Source: Acidobacteriota bacterium (GTDB taxonomy: Bacteria > Acidobacteriota > Terriglobia > Bryobacterales > Bryobacteraceae). Taken from it: a DNA stretch of 38,526 nt. Below are positions 26,609-36,993 of the stretch, one piece after another. The stretch lies in the NCBI GenBank assembly GCA_016178155.1, contig JACOTZ010000219.1, positions 1 through 38,526 of the forward strand, given 5' to 3'. A model generated the notes under the pieces. The model did not search any database. It worked only from the letters and a program-made list of their open reading frames with translations, and was not told the origin of the DNA. How positions within the stretch are numbered: position 1 is the stretch's first letter; each line of letters begins with the position of its first letter. The position numbers were made by a program, and so were the translations under genes.

Positions 26609-29374
26609 CTATGCCTTCCTCTCGCCGTTCCAGCGCATGGCCCGCAGGTCCGCCTCTGTCGGCGTGTACTTCATCACATCCACCCTCAGGTCGCGGTTGT
26701 TGCCGGTCGGGCCCCAGTAGTTGAGCTTGAAATTGACGTGGCCGTAGCCGCCCACGAGTTGCGTCGGCTTGATCTTGATGTATGTGGGCGACTGCCAACT
26801 ACCCTGCAGGAACCCGAGGTAGCGCTCCCAGCCGTGATACATCGTCAGCCGCTTGCGCTTCTCGCCCGGCAGGATCTGGACTTTGCTCACGAACGCGCCC
26901 TGGTTGTTAAAGACCTTGACCCAATCGTTATCCTCGATGCCCTTCTCTTTCGCATCGTCGGGATGCATGTAGACGATCGGGACGCCACGCTGCAGGCGCA
27001 ACTGGTAGCGCGCGTCCCGCCAGGTCGAGTGGATCGACCAGCGGCCGTGCGGCGTGTTCCAGAAAAACGGATATTTCGCGTCTTCCTCGAGCGGGACCTT
27101 GTACGCCGGCAGTTGCTCGTCGAAATCGAGGTACCAGGGGTGGTCGATATAGAACTGCTGCCGGCCCGTGAGCGTGCGCCAGGGGCGTTTCTTCACCAGC
27201 TGGTGCTTGAACGGCGTGTACGCGACTCCCTGTTCGATATCGCTGTTCCAGGCCTCCCAATCCGTGGCAACGAACCGCTTGGGCCCGGAGGCGAGCTGGC
27301 TGTACTGCATCCCCTTGGTCTCCGGCGAGTGCTCGAGGATGAAGTTCGCCGCCTCTTCATCGCGGGCCAGCTTGCCGTGCGCGCACCAGAGGTCGTGCGT
27401 TTTGGTGAAGTCGCGCTCCCAGTTGAACTGCGCGTCGAGGTACGGCTTCAGCCCGCGCTTCGCTGCCACTTCGGAGATCTTCTTCGCCAGTGCGCCGAAA
27501 ACGTCCCAGTCGGGTTTCGAGTCATAGAGAGGATCAAGAACCTTACTGAACGGGTGAATGTAGCTGTGGCAGTCGGTTGAGTTCAGGTCGGTCTTCTCGT
27601 AGTAACTCGAGGCCGGCAGCACGACGTCCGAATGCAGCGCCGTCGTGTCCATCCGGTAGTTGACGTCTACGATCAGATCCAGGTCTTTCCACAGTGATTC
27701 GAGAATGTGTTCGTTGCCCTTGGCCTGATTGAGGTAATTCGCCCGCCAGACGATCAGCGCCCGCGGCTTCTGATCGCGCTTCTTCGGATACAGCGGCATC
27801 CAGCCGTTCTTCACGCTGGCCTCGATGTAGTGCTCGATCGGCTTGCCGTTGTAGAGATGCCTGTCCTGGTTGGACGAATGGACGTAACTCCACAGCGTCA
27901 TATTTTGGAAGCGCTGCTTTTTCGGCCCCTCGGGGAAGGCGAGCGTCTTGAAGCCGTGTTCGGGCCAGATACGCTCCTGCCCCACGTAGTGGTTGAAGCC
28001 ACCGCCGTTCTTGCCGACGTTGCCCGTCAGCGCGACCAGCAGAATCAGCGCCCGGTTGATCAGGTCGTTGTGGAACCAGTGGTTCAGGCCGGCGCCGTGG
28101 ATAATCATGGCGGGCTTGCGCGTGCCCATCTCGTGCGCGAACTGCCGAATATCGTTGGCCGGAAGGCCGGTGACGGATGCGGCGTATTCGAGCGTGTACT
28201 TCGCCAGCCGCTCCCGCAGCAACTCGAATACGGTGACGACTTCCTTGCCCTCGTGCGTGAAGCGGGCGTGCAGGTCGGGCTGGACGCCGCCCAGTCCGAT
28301 CGACTGCACCTTGGAGCCCATCGTGCCTGGCGCTTCCAGCACGCGGCCCGTCTTCGCGTCGCGCCAGAGGAAGCGGTCGTCTGCCCCCGGCGGACGCAGG
28401 AAACGGCCCGTCCGGCGTTCCACCAAAAGCGGCAGATCGGTCTGCTCCTGGACGTAGGGCTCGTCGTACAGCTTGTTCTCGATGATGTAGTTCGCCGCGA
28501 ACAGCGCCAGCGCCGCGTCCGTGCCGGGCTGGATCGGCAGGTAGAGGTCGGCGTGCATACAGCTCGAATTGAAATCGGGCGAGATGGCGACCAGCTTCGC
28601 GCCGTTGTAGCGCGCCTCGTAGGCGAAGTGGGCGTCCGGGATGCGGGTCTGCGAGATATTCGAGCCCCAGAGAACGATGTACTTGGAGTTGAACCAGTCG
28701 GCGCACTCACACGATTCCGTCTGCACGCCCCAGGTCAGAGGCTCGCCCGGAGGCAGGTCGCAGTACCAGTCGTAGAAGGAGCAGAAAACGCCGCCGATGT
28801 AGTGCGCCAGCCGCGACCCCGCGCAGAACGACACCGGGCTCATCGCCGGAATCACGCTGAAGAACGTGTTGGTATCCGGCCCGTATTCATAGATATTGTC
28901 GAGCAGCTTGTTTGCGATCAGCGTGAGCGCCTCGTCCCAGCTCGCTTTGCGCCATTTGCCTTCGCCGCGCGCCCCGGTGCGGATCAGGGGCGACTTCAGA
29001 CGCTGCGGCCCGTAGACGTACTCGACGAAGCATGCCCCCTTCTGGCAGCCGCGTGGGTTGTAGTCGGGCAGGTCCTCGTTAATGCGCGGATAGTCCGCCG
29101 CCTGCTCCTCGCGTACCATCACGCCGTCGCGCACGTATACTTTCCAACTGCACGACCCGGTGCAGTTGGCCGAGTGCGTCGACCGCACCACCTTGTCCCA
29201 GGTCCACTGCTTGCGGTATAGGTCTTCCCAGGAGCGATAGGGATAACTGCGCAGCGGGTCGAACTCGCCGGTAAAGCTTTCGAGCGCCGGCATCTCCTTT
29301 TTCTTGCAGCCCGGGATCGTCTGCGCCAGCGCCGCGAGTCCGGCGAGCTTCAACAGGTCACGTCGGCTCTTCAT
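26609..29374 (-). CDS. Type II DMSO-reductase-family catalytic alpha subunit (NarG/Nxr/Ebd-like molybdopterin oxidoreductase), Tat-exported
   Basis: [27 protein letters not shown] Tat motif; [20 protein letters not shown]...[35 protein letters not shown] (Asp-type Mo ligand region); [15 protein letters not shown]. Confidence 0.92.
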   Translation of the reverse strand: MKSRRDLLKLAGLAALAQTIPGCKKKEMPALESFTGEFDPLRSYPYRSWEDLYRKQWTWDKVVRSTHSANCTGSCSWKVYVRDGVMVREEQAADYPRINEDLPDYNPRGCQKGACFVEYVYGPQRLKSPLIRTGARGEGKWRKASWDEALTLIANKLLDNIYEYGPDTNTFFSVIPAMSPVSFCAGSRLAHYIGGVFCSFYDWYCDLPPGEPLTWGVQTESCECADWFNSKYIVLWGSNISQTRIPDAHFAYEARYNGAKLVAISPDFNSSCMHADLYLPIQPGTDAALALFAANYIIENKLYDEPYVQEQTDLPLLVERRTGRFLRPPGADDRFLWRDAKTGRVLEAPGTMGSKVQSIGLGGVQPDLHARFTHEGKEVVTVFELLRERLAKYTLEYAASVTGLPANDIRQFAHEMGTRKPAMIIHGAGLNHWFHNDLINRALILLVALTGNVGKNGGGFNHYVGQERIWPEHGFKTLAFPEGPKKQRFQNMTLWSYVHSSNQDRHLYNGKPIEHYIEASVKNGWMPLYPKKRDQKPRALIVWRANYLNQAKGNEHILESLWKDLDLIVDVNYRMDTTALHSDVVLPASSYYEKTDLNSTDCHSYIHPFSKVLDPLYDSKPDWDVFGALAKKISEVAAKRGLKPYLDAQFNWERDFTKTHDLWCAHGKLARDEEAANFILEHSPETKGMQYSQLASGPKRFVATDWEAWNSDIEQGVAYTPFKHQLVKKRPWRTLTGRQQFYIDHPWYLDFDEQLPAYKVPLEEDAKYPFFWNTPHGRWSIHSTWRDARYQLRLQRGVPIVYMHPDDAKEKGIEDNDWVKVFNNQGAFVSKVQILPGEKRKRLTMYHGWERYLGFLQGSWQSPTYIKIKPTQLVGGYGHVNFKLNYWGPTGNNRDLRVDVMKYTPTEADLRAMRWNGERKA

Positions 29375-29489
29375 ATCCTTCTCTCCTGCGAATCCTGCGA
29401 GCGGCGCCGGGCGCGACCGCCTCGGTTGGTTCCACCAGCAGCCGCGGCCCGCCCGGCCGCTAGCCGCTCTCCTGTTTGCACGATCGGCT

Positions 29490-30977
29490 TCACCGTTCCT
29501 CGCTCCCGGCAACCTGGTCTCGCTCCGGAGCACGCCCGTAGCTTCTCGCCTGCCGCACCGGCTGCGCGAGCGACCGGATGTAGGCGAGCAGATCGCCGAT
29601 TTCCTGCTGGCCCAGGCCGGCGCGCCCGAACGACGGCATCGGCGTGTTGCCTCGGCCGTTGCGAATCGTCTCCGCGATGAAGGCGTCAGTCGCGGCCTTT
29701 TGGAACACCGCGTTGGCCAGAGCCGGTGCGAAACCGTTCTTGCCGCCCACGCCGTGGCAGCCCGCGCAGTTCATGGTGAACAGCCTGTGGCCCCGCTCGG
29801 CCGACCCCCGGGCGGGCGCCGGCGGCAGCGCCGTGAATTTCGTTTCGCCGCGCAGGTACTCTACGATCGCCTGGATCTCTGCTTCGCGCAGCCCGCCCGC
29901 CTTCGGACCCCAGCCCGGCATCTCGGTGCCCGGGCGGCCTTCCAGAATGTTCTCGGCCAGGCATTCATCGTCTTCGAGCCGCAGAAACGCCTGGTTGCGG
30001 ATCGCCGGGATAAAGCGCTTGAAATTCTTCGACCAGCGCGCATACAGGCCGGTGTCGTGGCAATGCGAGCAATACTTGGCGTAAAGCGCCTCGCCCTTGG
30101 GCGCGGCCGGATGAAGCTTCGCGTACTTCTCCTCGATCTTGTCGTTCGCGAGATATGCCTCCGGCAGGTCGCGCTTGCGTAGCGACAGGATGTATACCGT
30201 GAGCGCTTCCCGCTCGGCCGCCGTAAGCCCGACGCTCGGCATTTTGGTGCCCGGCACCAGGCCCCCGGGGTCGCGCAGGTGCTCGCTATGCCAGTTCCAC
30301 GTCGTCTGCGAGCCGCTCAGGTGCGCCCGCATGAATTGGTGCTTTGTCTTGAGGCCAACGTTATCGAGCGCCGGCCCGAGCGATCCGCCCTTGCCCTCGA
30401 TCTTGTGGCACGACGCGCAGCCCTTAACGTCAAAAAGCTCCATGCCGCGCACCAGCTTCGCCGCCGAGCCGCGGGATAACGCCCTGGGGTCGTGACAGGT
30501 GGCGCAGGTCGCTTCCGTGAGCGCGGCCGGCAGCAGCGGGTAGTCCCAGAACGCCTCCTCACCCTTGGCGTCGTTGAACGTCAGCGCCAGCCCCTGGCCC
30601 TGGTGGCAGGTGGTGCAGCCGAATTTCGCCACCGGGTGCCACTTCAGCAGTTCTTGGGAATGCGTGCGGTGGGGCTGGCTCTGGTCTGCCATGCGCCCGT
30701 CCTCGATGCCGTTGTGACAACTGACGCAGCGGTCCACCACCTTCAAGGCGGGCACGGTCACTTGCCGGATTTCGATCGAAAACGCTTCGGCACGCCGCCG
30801 TGCGACCGCGTCCGCCGACTTGGCGAGCAGGATCGTCTTGTACTCCCGCTGCACGCCTTTCCATTCCGCCGCGACATTCTCGCGGATGGCTGCCGCGGCC
30901 AGGAACACGATCGAAAGAACGCTGGACACAAGCAGCGCCCATTTCGAGAGCCGAGCGGGGTCAGAGTTGGGATGCAT
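29490..30977 (-). CDS. Membrane-anchored hexaheme c-type cytochrome
   Basis: Six CxxCH motifs (CVSCH, CTTCH, CATCH, CASCH, CSHCH, CAGCH) after an N-terminal TM helix; start at ATG 30977 (MHPNSDPARLSKWALLVSSVLSIVFLAAAA) inside a longer listed ORF. Confidence 0.9.
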   Translation of the reverse strand: MHPNSDPARLSKWALLVSSVLSIVFLAAAAIRENVAAEWKGVQREYKTILLAKSADAVARRRAEAFSIEIRQVTVPALKVVDRCVSCHNGIEDGRMADQSQPHRTHSQELLKWHPVAKFGCTTCHQGQGLALTFNDAKGEEAFWDYPLLPAALTEATCATCHDPRALSRGSAAKLVRGMELFDVKGCASCHKIEGKGGSLGPALDNVGLKTKHQFMRAHLSGSQTTWNWHSEHLRDPGGLVPGTKMPSVGLTAAEREALTVYILSLRKRDLPEAYLANDKIEEKYAKLHPAAPKGEALYAKYCSHCHDTGLYARWSKNFKRFIPAIRNQAFLRLEDDECLAENILEGRPGTEMPGWGPKAGGLREAEIQAIVEYLRGETKFTALPPAPARGSAERGHRLFTMNCAGCHGVGGKNGFAPALANAVFQKAATDAFIAETIRNGRGNTPMPSFGRAGLGQQEIGDLLAYIRSLAQPVRQARSYGRAPERDQVAGSEER

Positions 30978-30994
30978 GAGGGACCTTCTCCTTT

Positions 30995-32530
30995 TCAATG
31001 CACCGGCCACTGGCTCGGCCACCAGTAGAACTGCCAGTTGGGGCCCCGAAAAACCGTGCCCATCAGCGTCAGCACCACGAACCCCATCTGGAAACAGGTG
31101 AACAGGGCGATAGCGGCCAGGCGCGGCGAACCAGTCCGCTTCACCACCCACAGCGACCATGCCATGTAAATCCCTACGATCACCGTGCCGGGATTGACGG
31201 CGGTGATCATGAGCTGCGGAATTTTCGGATACCAGTCGCGAAGCCAGCCCAACTGGACCGTGAATACCAGGAGCGAGATCACGCTCGCCAGCCCGAACAG
31301 CGCCGACTTCCAGGCGACGCGCCTGCCCTCGGGTCCGCCGAACCATTGGCCGGTGCCCCGCGGGTCGCGATCCAGGTAGGGGATGAGCGCAAGCCCGAGC
31401 AGCACGATGGTTGGAATGCCCACGCCGCCCATGAACGCCGAATACGAAACCAGTTCCTGCAGCCCGAGGAAGTACCAGGGGGCCTTGGCGGGATTCTCCG
31501 GAATCGCGGGATTCGCCATCTCCTTGAGTGGCGCATCCGACAGCAGCGAGAGCCCGAGACTCACCGCGACCGTGAACATCAGTGCCGCCCCATAGGCCCA
31601 TAACAGGTTCGGCCAGCTCGGGACGGTGCCGTCGGGACCGCGGCCCACCGCGGGCGTGCGTCCCCGTACGATCGCCATCAGCCCATAGGTCTTGCTCGGG
31701 CTGGTTTGAAACACATGCATGCTGCGGCCCAGCACGCTGGCGGGCGGCGCATCTTTCGTCAGGTCCCGCGACAGCCCGCCATCCTTGCGCACGCGCCAGA
31801 AGTGGAGGCCCATGAAGGCGCCGCACAGAAGCGGCAGCAGCACGATGTGCAACACGTAAAACCGGATCAGCGCCTCTTCGCCGACATAGGTGGCGCCGAG
31901 CAGCAACTGCTTCTGGAAGCCGCCCATGTCGAACCACCTCGTGATCCCGAGCGCGTCGGTGACCTCCCGCGGCGAGTTGGCGATATTGGCGCCGATCGTG
32001 ATCGCCCAGAATGCGAGCTGATCCCAGGGCAGCAGATATCCGGTAAAACTCAAGGCCAGCGTCAGAACCAGCAGCGCCAGGCCGATCAGCCAATTGAACT
32101 CGCGCGGCTTTTTGTATGAGCCCGTGTAGAACACTCGCGCCATATGCAGAAACACCGCGAACACCATCAAGTGCGCCGACCAGCGGTGAATGTTGCGGAT
32201 GAACCGGCCCGCGGGCACCACGTAGTGGATGTCTTTGATCGAGTTATAGGCCAGCTCGGTTGACGGCTTGTAATAGACCATCAGCAGAATTCCGGTGATC
32301 GTCAGCACGACGAAGGACGCGGTCAGGATCAGGCCCAAGCCGAGCGAGTAGGCGAAGCGGAGCGAGTTGCGGTGAACGCGCACGCTCTGCAGGTGCAGAA
32401 AAAAGTTGTGAAAGGTGGCCTGCGAGCGCTCGCGATCCGACTGGGGCGGCTTGCCCAGCCGCAGCCAGGATGCCCGCAGGTTCCTGGGAGTATCTTTCAG
32501 GTTCTGGATGAATTCGCGTGTGTCCGCCAT
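30995..32530 (-). CDS. Cytochrome b of a bc/b6f-type quinol oxidoreductase (full length)
   Basis: [38 protein letters not shown]...[30 protein letters not shown] (14-residue His spacing); [19 protein letters not shown]. Confidence 0.93.
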   Translation of the reverse strand: MADTREFIQNLKDTPRNLRASWLRLGKPPQSDRERSQATFHNFFLHLQSVRVHRNSLRFAYSLGLGLILTASFVVLTITGILLMVYYKPSTELAYNSIKDIHYVVPAGRFIRNIHRWSAHLMVFAVFLHMARVFYTGSYKKPREFNWLIGLALLVLTLALSFTGYLLPWDQLAFWAITIGANIANSPREVTDALGITRWFDMGGFQKQLLLGATYVGEEALIRFYVLHIVLLPLLCGAFMGLHFWRVRKDGGLSRDLTKDAPPASVLGRSMHVFQTSPSKTYGLMAIVRGRTPAVGRGPDGTVPSWPNLLWAYGAALMFTVAVSLGLSLLSDAPLKEMANPAIPENPAKAPWYFLGLQELVSYSAFMGGVGIPTIVLLGLALIPYLDRDPRGTGQWFGGPEGRRVAWKSALFGLASVISLLVFTVQLGWLRDWYPKIPQLMITAVNPGTVIVGIYMAWSLWVVKRTGSPRLAAIALFTCFQMGFVVLTLMGTVFRGPNWQFYWWPSQWPVH

Positions 32531-32534
32531 GGAT

Positions 32535-32996
32535 TTACGCCCGGAACTTCGTGCCGCGCGGAACCTCGGCTTCCGCGTTCAGCTGCAGTTGTCCTTCCAC
32601 GGAGAGGGAAATCTCGAGCCATGGCAGTCCGGTCGGCGCCGGACCGCCCACCACCTCGCCGCTTTCGCTAAAACGCGACCCGTGACACGGACAGGCAAAC
32701 CCGCCTTGCTCCTGCACCGCGATAATGCAGCCGAGGTGAGTGCATATGGTGGAAATGGCGTGAAAGCCCTGCTCGTCGCGGAACAGGCAGCACTGCTCGG
32801 TTTCGAGCTTCACCCGCGTGCCCACCGCGAACTGCTCGGGATCGCCCAGCTTGTAGATCCGCTGCGGGCCCGGCAGCACCGCCGGCTTGGGCAGTCGGAT
32901 GATGCCCGCCAGCGCCGTGCCGATCGCGGCGCAGAAACTCGAGATCGCGGCCCAGCTCAGGAAACTGCGACGGCTTCCCCGACGGTGCTCGTGCAT
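32535..32996 (-). CDS. Rieske [2Fe-2S] protein with Tat-like signal
   Basis: [28 protein letters not shown]...[24 protein letters not shown]. Confidence 0.93.
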   Translation of the reverse strand: MHEHRRGSRRSFLSWAAISSFCAAIGTALAGIIRLPKPAVLPGPQRIYKLGDPEQFAVGTRVKLETEQCCLFRDEQGFHAISTICTHLGCIIAVQEQGGFACPCHGSRFSESGEVVGGPAPTGLPWLEISLSVEGQLQLNAEAEVPRGTKFRA

Positions 32997-34882
32997 GGGT
33001 GGTACTCCTCCCGAAATTGAAATCGCTCCATGGTGATGGCGTGCGTGGGACAGCGCTGCGCACACAACGCGCAGCGGATACAGCGGTCTTCGTCCTTGAT
33101 CACGGCGCTCCAGCCGGCCTGCACCTCGAGGCGTTGCAACAGGCTTTCGATCTCAGGGCTCGGCTCCAGCTCCTCGATGCCGACAAGCTTGAGACACAGC
33201 GTCGGGCACACGTCGACGCAGCCCCCGCACAGGATGCATCGCTCGCCGTCGAAGATCGTGTTGACGCCGCAGTCCAGGCAGCGCCCGGCTTCCGCGCGCG
33301 CCTGGGTCTCCGTGTAGCCCTTCTCTACCAGCGCGCGCGCGTCCGCCAGTCTCTCCGACGCGCCGAGCGCCGGCACCGCCAGCCGATGCCGCCGCTCGTA
33401 TCCCGTCTCGCGCCGGTACCCCTCGATTTCGAAGTGGAGCTGGGTCTCGTCAGTGCGGATCTCGGTGCCCGTCAGGTACGCGTAGACCGATCGCGCCGCC
33501 TTCTTGCCGCTGGCCACCGCATCGATGATCAACTTGGCGCCGTAGGCGACGTCACCAGCGACGAACACGCCCTCGGCCGTGGTCTCGAGCGTCTCCAGGC
33601 TCGACTGGATCTGCCAGGGCGATTTCAACTGCACCTCGCCGTCCGCTTCGAGGAACGTCAGATCCGGCACCTGCCCGACCGAGAGCAACACCGTGTCGGC
33701 CGTCATCTCGACGATGTCGTTGTCGTCGTACACCGGCGAGAAACGGCCGTTCTCGTCGAACACCGAGAGGACACGGCGGAAGCGGACCCCTGTGACACGC
33801 TTCCGCCCGCCCTCCGTGCGATAGAGGAACTCCTTCGGCCCGAGCCGGTTGTGCCGGCGGATGCCCTCCTCTTCGCCTTCGATGATCTCGACTTCGTCGG
33901 CCGGCATCTCCTCGCGCGACTCCAGGCAGACCAGGTTCACCTCGCGCACGCCCGGCTGACGTAAAGCAATGCGCGACACGTCGCTCTCGGTCTGCCGGTC
34001 GACCAGCCTCGCCGCGTCGTCTTCGCCGGGATTGCTGTGGCGCAGCGCCGAGCGCGACACGTCGTAGGCCACGTTGCCCCCGCCGATGACGATCACGCGC
34101 AGCCCCAGGCGGACCGGCTCGCCGAGCGAGGCGGCGCGCAGGAAGTCGACGCCTCCCACGATGCCCTCGGCATCGCCGCCCGGCAGCGCCAGCATGCGCG
34201 CGCGCTTCGCGCCGACCGCGATGATCACGGCCGCAAAATCGCGGCGCAGCGCGGCCAAGGAGACGTCGCGGCCCACCTTCACCCCGCAGCGGAACTCCAC
34301 GCCGAGCGCGCGCACCAGCTCGATCTCGGCATCGATGAGCTCCCGCGGCAGACGGTAAGCCGGGATGCCGGTGTAAAGCATCCCCGCCGGCACCGGCTCC
34401 ATCTCGAACACCACGGGACGGAAGCCGAGCAGCGCCAGGTCGTGCGCCGCTGCCAGGCCCGCCGGTCCCGAACCGATGATTGCCACCCGCTTGCCTTCCG
34501 GCCTGCGGTACTCGCGGGACGCCAGGAAGCGCGCCATTTGCACCATCTCGTCCAGGCCGTCGCAGGCGTCTTCCGGAAACTCCCCCGCGGGACGCCAGCG
34601 CCCGCCGAAGACGTCGGTGACGAAACGCTTCAGCGCACGGATCGAAATCGGCTCATCGATGTTGCGCCGCCGGCAGGCGACTTCACAGGGCGCGCCGCAC
34701 ACGCGGCCGCAAATGGAGGCGAGCGGGTTGGGACCACGCGCTATCAGGTAGGCCCGCTCGTAGTCGCCTTCCGCGATGGCCCGGATGTACCCACGCGCAT
34801 CCGTGTGCACCGGACACGCATACTGACACTTGATCTGTCTGCGCCAGTATTCCTGGTCCGGTACAACTGCGCGATACTCCAT
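32957..34882 (-). CDS. FAD-dependent pyridine nucleotide-disulfide oxidoreductase (GltD/NfnL-like) with C-terminal ferredoxin domains
   Basis: [91 protein letters not shown]-terminal [16 protein letters not shown] and [16 protein letters not shown]. Confidence 0.9.
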   Translation of the reverse strand: MEYRAVVPDQEYWRRQIKCQYACPVHTDARGYIRAIAEGDYERAYLIARGPNPLASICGRVCGAPCEVACRRRNIDEPISIRALKRFVTDVFGGRWRPAGEFPEDACDGLDEMVQMARFLASREYRRPEGKRVAIIGSGPAGLAAAHDLALLGFRPVVFEMEPVPAGMLYTGIPAYRLPRELIDAEIELVRALGVEFRCGVKVGRDVSLAALRRDFAAVIIAVGAKRARMLALPGGDAEGIVGGVDFLRAASLGEPVRLGLRVIVIGGGNVAYDVSRSALRHSNPGEDDAARLVDRQTESDVSRIALRQPGVREVNLVCLESREEMPADEVEIIEGEEEGIRRHNRLGPKEFLYRTEGGRKRVTGVRFRRVLSVFDENGRFSPVYDDNDIVEMTADTVLLSVGQVPDLTFLEADGEVQLKSPWQIQSSLETLETTAEGVFVAGDVAYGAKLIIDAVASGKKAARSVYAYLTGTEIRTDETQLHFEIEGYRRETGYERRHRLAVPALGASERLADARALVEKGYTETQARAEAGRCLDCGVNTIFDGERCILCGGCVDVCPTLCLKLVGIEELEPSPEIESLLQRLEVQAGWSAVIKDEDRCIRCALCAQRCPTHAITMERFQFREEYHPCTSTVGEAVAVS

Positions 34883-35228
34883 CTCCCGTCAGGCTCTGCA
34901 CGGAGGGTTCCATTCTCCCGATCCTTTCCAAGCCCACCTGACCGTCCCATGGCCCGCGAGCGCAGACCCCGTGCGCGATATCCCCCGGTAGCCGGGCCAG
35001 TGCGATTTGCCGCAGGCTCTCCCGCGCGATCACGCACACGCGAGGCGCAGGGCAACATGGTAGACGCGTTCCGTGAAACCTTTCTCCGCGGGCGTAGCTT
35101 AACCTGCGTCGCGGATCACACTGAGGGCCATGCACTTATGCGAGCGCGCATCGCAAGCTACAGACGAACATCCCCACCGGCCGCCGCTCTTGGCAGCTCG
35201 ATTGCAACGCCAACCGCCAAAATGGACT

Positions 35229-35795
35229 ATGCCTGCCCGATTCCCAGTTGATGTACTCATGCAGGAGCACCGTGTGATCGAGAAGGTCCTGGATGCCCTC
35301 GGGGCCGGTCTCAAGGACATCGACCGCGGCGCCTTTCCCGGCGCCATGATCGATGACGCCCTCGATTTCCTGGACAATTTCGCAGACGCCTGCCACCACG
35401 CCAAGGAGGAAGTCCTGCTGTTCCCGGCGATGAATGAGCGCGGCTTGCCGCGCGAAGCCGGCCCGGTGGCGGTGATGCTGTCTGAACACTCGCGCGGACG
35501 GGCCCAACTGGCCATGATCCAAGACCACCTCGCCGACGCCAAGGCGGGCTCGACTGGGGCTGTCGCCGTCGTGCGCCGCAACCTGGCTGACTATATCTGG
35601 CTCCTGCGCGAGCACATCGCCAAGGAGGACCAGGTGCTGTTCCAGATTGCGCGGAACATCTTCTCGGAAGAGGACAACGAGCGCTTGCAGGGTAAGTTCG
35701 ATGAGTTCGAAGCCGCCAGGGGCCGGCAGTTACACGAGAAGTACGAAGCGGTCGCCAACCGTCTGGCTGCCGCTATTAACATCGTTTCCGCCTGA
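35229..35795 (+). CDS. Hemerythrin HHE cation-binding domain protein
   Basis: MQEHRVIEKVLDAL...DACHHAKEEVLLFPAM...LSEHSRGRAQLA...LLREHIAKEDQVLFQIA. Confidence 0.9.
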   Translation: MPARFPVDVLMQEHRVIEKVLDALGAGLKDIDRGAFPGAMIDDALDFLDNFADACHHAKEEVLLFPAMNERGLPREAGPVAVMLSEHSRGRAQLAMIQDHLADAKAGSTGAVAVVRRNLADYIWLLREHIAKEDQVLFQIARNIFSEEDNERLQGKFDEFEAARGRQLHEKYEAVANRLAAAINIVSA

Positions 35796-35834
35796 GGCGG
35801 CACGGGCGCGTCGTCGCGCGCATCCTCGCGAGCT

Positions 35835-36689
35835 CTACCCACCCCCTGGGATACTCAGTCCGAGAGCAACGATCGCGGCAAACACAACTGACAGAATCAG
35901 CTCGCGCACGCCCACTCTTTGCAGCCGTGTGCGCAGGAATTCGGCATTCCCCAGCCGCGAAAGATCAGCGAAGTGAACGGCCGCCGAGAGCGCCAGGGCG
36001 CCCGCAATCCACCACTCGCGCCACACCACCGCCCCCCCGGCGAGTACAAACAGGAGGACTTGCGCCCAGGTCGCCCGGCGGCGCATTGCCTTGAGCTCGC
36101 GCCGGCTCGCCGTCGCCACACGCGCTTCCAGCCGCGCGTGCACCGCCAGCACGGAAGCCGCGCTGTGCGCAAACAACAGGCCCCAAATCAGCCAGGCCTG
36201 CGGCTCCAGCCGCGGGCGTACGCACAGCCAGGCGGGCAGCGCTGAAGCATTTAATCCCGCCGCGCTCACCAACTGCAGTAGCAGCGAGCGCTGGCGGTTC
36301 TGGACCACCAGGTAGACCGCGATCACGGTCAGAACGGCCGCCGCCAGCCCCATCGCCAGCACCGGAAGCCGCGGTAATCGCCACAGCAGCACCAGACCGC
36401 ACACCGACGTTACCATTCCATACACCAACAGCGACTTCCGCGCGCTCTCCCGCTCACCCGGCCGTCCTTGCCCGCGCTTCGCCAAGCGGGCCAGCACCAC
36501 CAGCGGCTCGCGGACCAGGAAGACGCCCACCACGCCGAGCAGCGCCGGAACCGCCAGCCAGCTCATGGCACGAGCCACCAGCAACGCCGCCACAAACGGC
36601 AACAGCAGCATCGCCCAAGCGCCGTGCTCGCGGGGAATCAGCCATCGTACGCGCCCGCTATCGCCGGCCTGTGTGATAGGTTGTGACAT
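35835..36689 (-). CDS. YwiC-like multi-pass membrane protein
   Basis: IPREHGAWAMLLLPFVAALL...FLVREPLVVLAR...; YwiC-like N-terminal motif and many TM helices. Confidence 0.78.
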   Translation of the reverse strand: MSQPITQAGDSGRVRWLIPREHGAWAMLLLPFVAALLVARAMSWLAVPALLGVVGVFLVREPLVVLARLAKRGQGRPGERESARKSLLVYGMVTSVCGLVLLWRLPRLPVLAMGLAAAVLTVIAVYLVVQNRQRSLLLQLVSAAGLNASALPAWLCVRPRLEPQAWLIWGLLFAHSAASVLAVHARLEARVATASRRELKAMRRRATWAQVLLFVLAGGAVVWREWWIAGALALSAAVHFADLSRLGNAEFLRTRLQRVGVRELILSVVFAAIVALGLSIPGGG

Positions 36690-36993
36690 TGCCCTGAACT
36701 TTCACCTCTTCATACGCTATTTCACCCATCTTTGAGCGTAAACACGCAGCCCGGCCTTCCGCCAGCCCCGGTGGTTCTTTGTATGCGCGCTTGCAGAAGA
36801 CCCTCCCGGCCTTGGGTACGGGTGTTCGCAATCGCGGCAGAGCGGCGCCGGTCTGGTTGTCGTAGAAGAGCCGATGAAAATGCGCGATCTGACTGCGCAA
36901 TTCGGCTTCGGCCGTCGCATCTCCGGGTTCTTCTCCAAAAGCGTCCCAAGCGATCTTTCCAACCGCCCACGTCGATCGCCGGTTTCCATCAGC

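Noticed and set aside
25907-27580. 557-aa plus-strand ORF
   Set aside because: Antisense shadow of the molybdoenzyme beta/alpha genes; no domain signature.
27707-29221. 504-aa plus-strand ORF
   Set aside because: Antisense shadow of the alpha subunit.
30978-32093. N-terminal part of the 867-aa minus ORF 29490-32093
   Set aside because: Lies in an alternative frame of cytochrome b; the real cytochrome c start is the ATG at 30977, so this is not a fusion protein.
23740-34882. Naming the molybdoenzyme as nitrate reductase (narGHJ)
   Set aside because: Motifs fit the type II DMSO-reductase family in general; sequence reading alone cannot separate Nar, Nxr, Pcr, Ser or Ebd-like functions, so no gene symbols were given.
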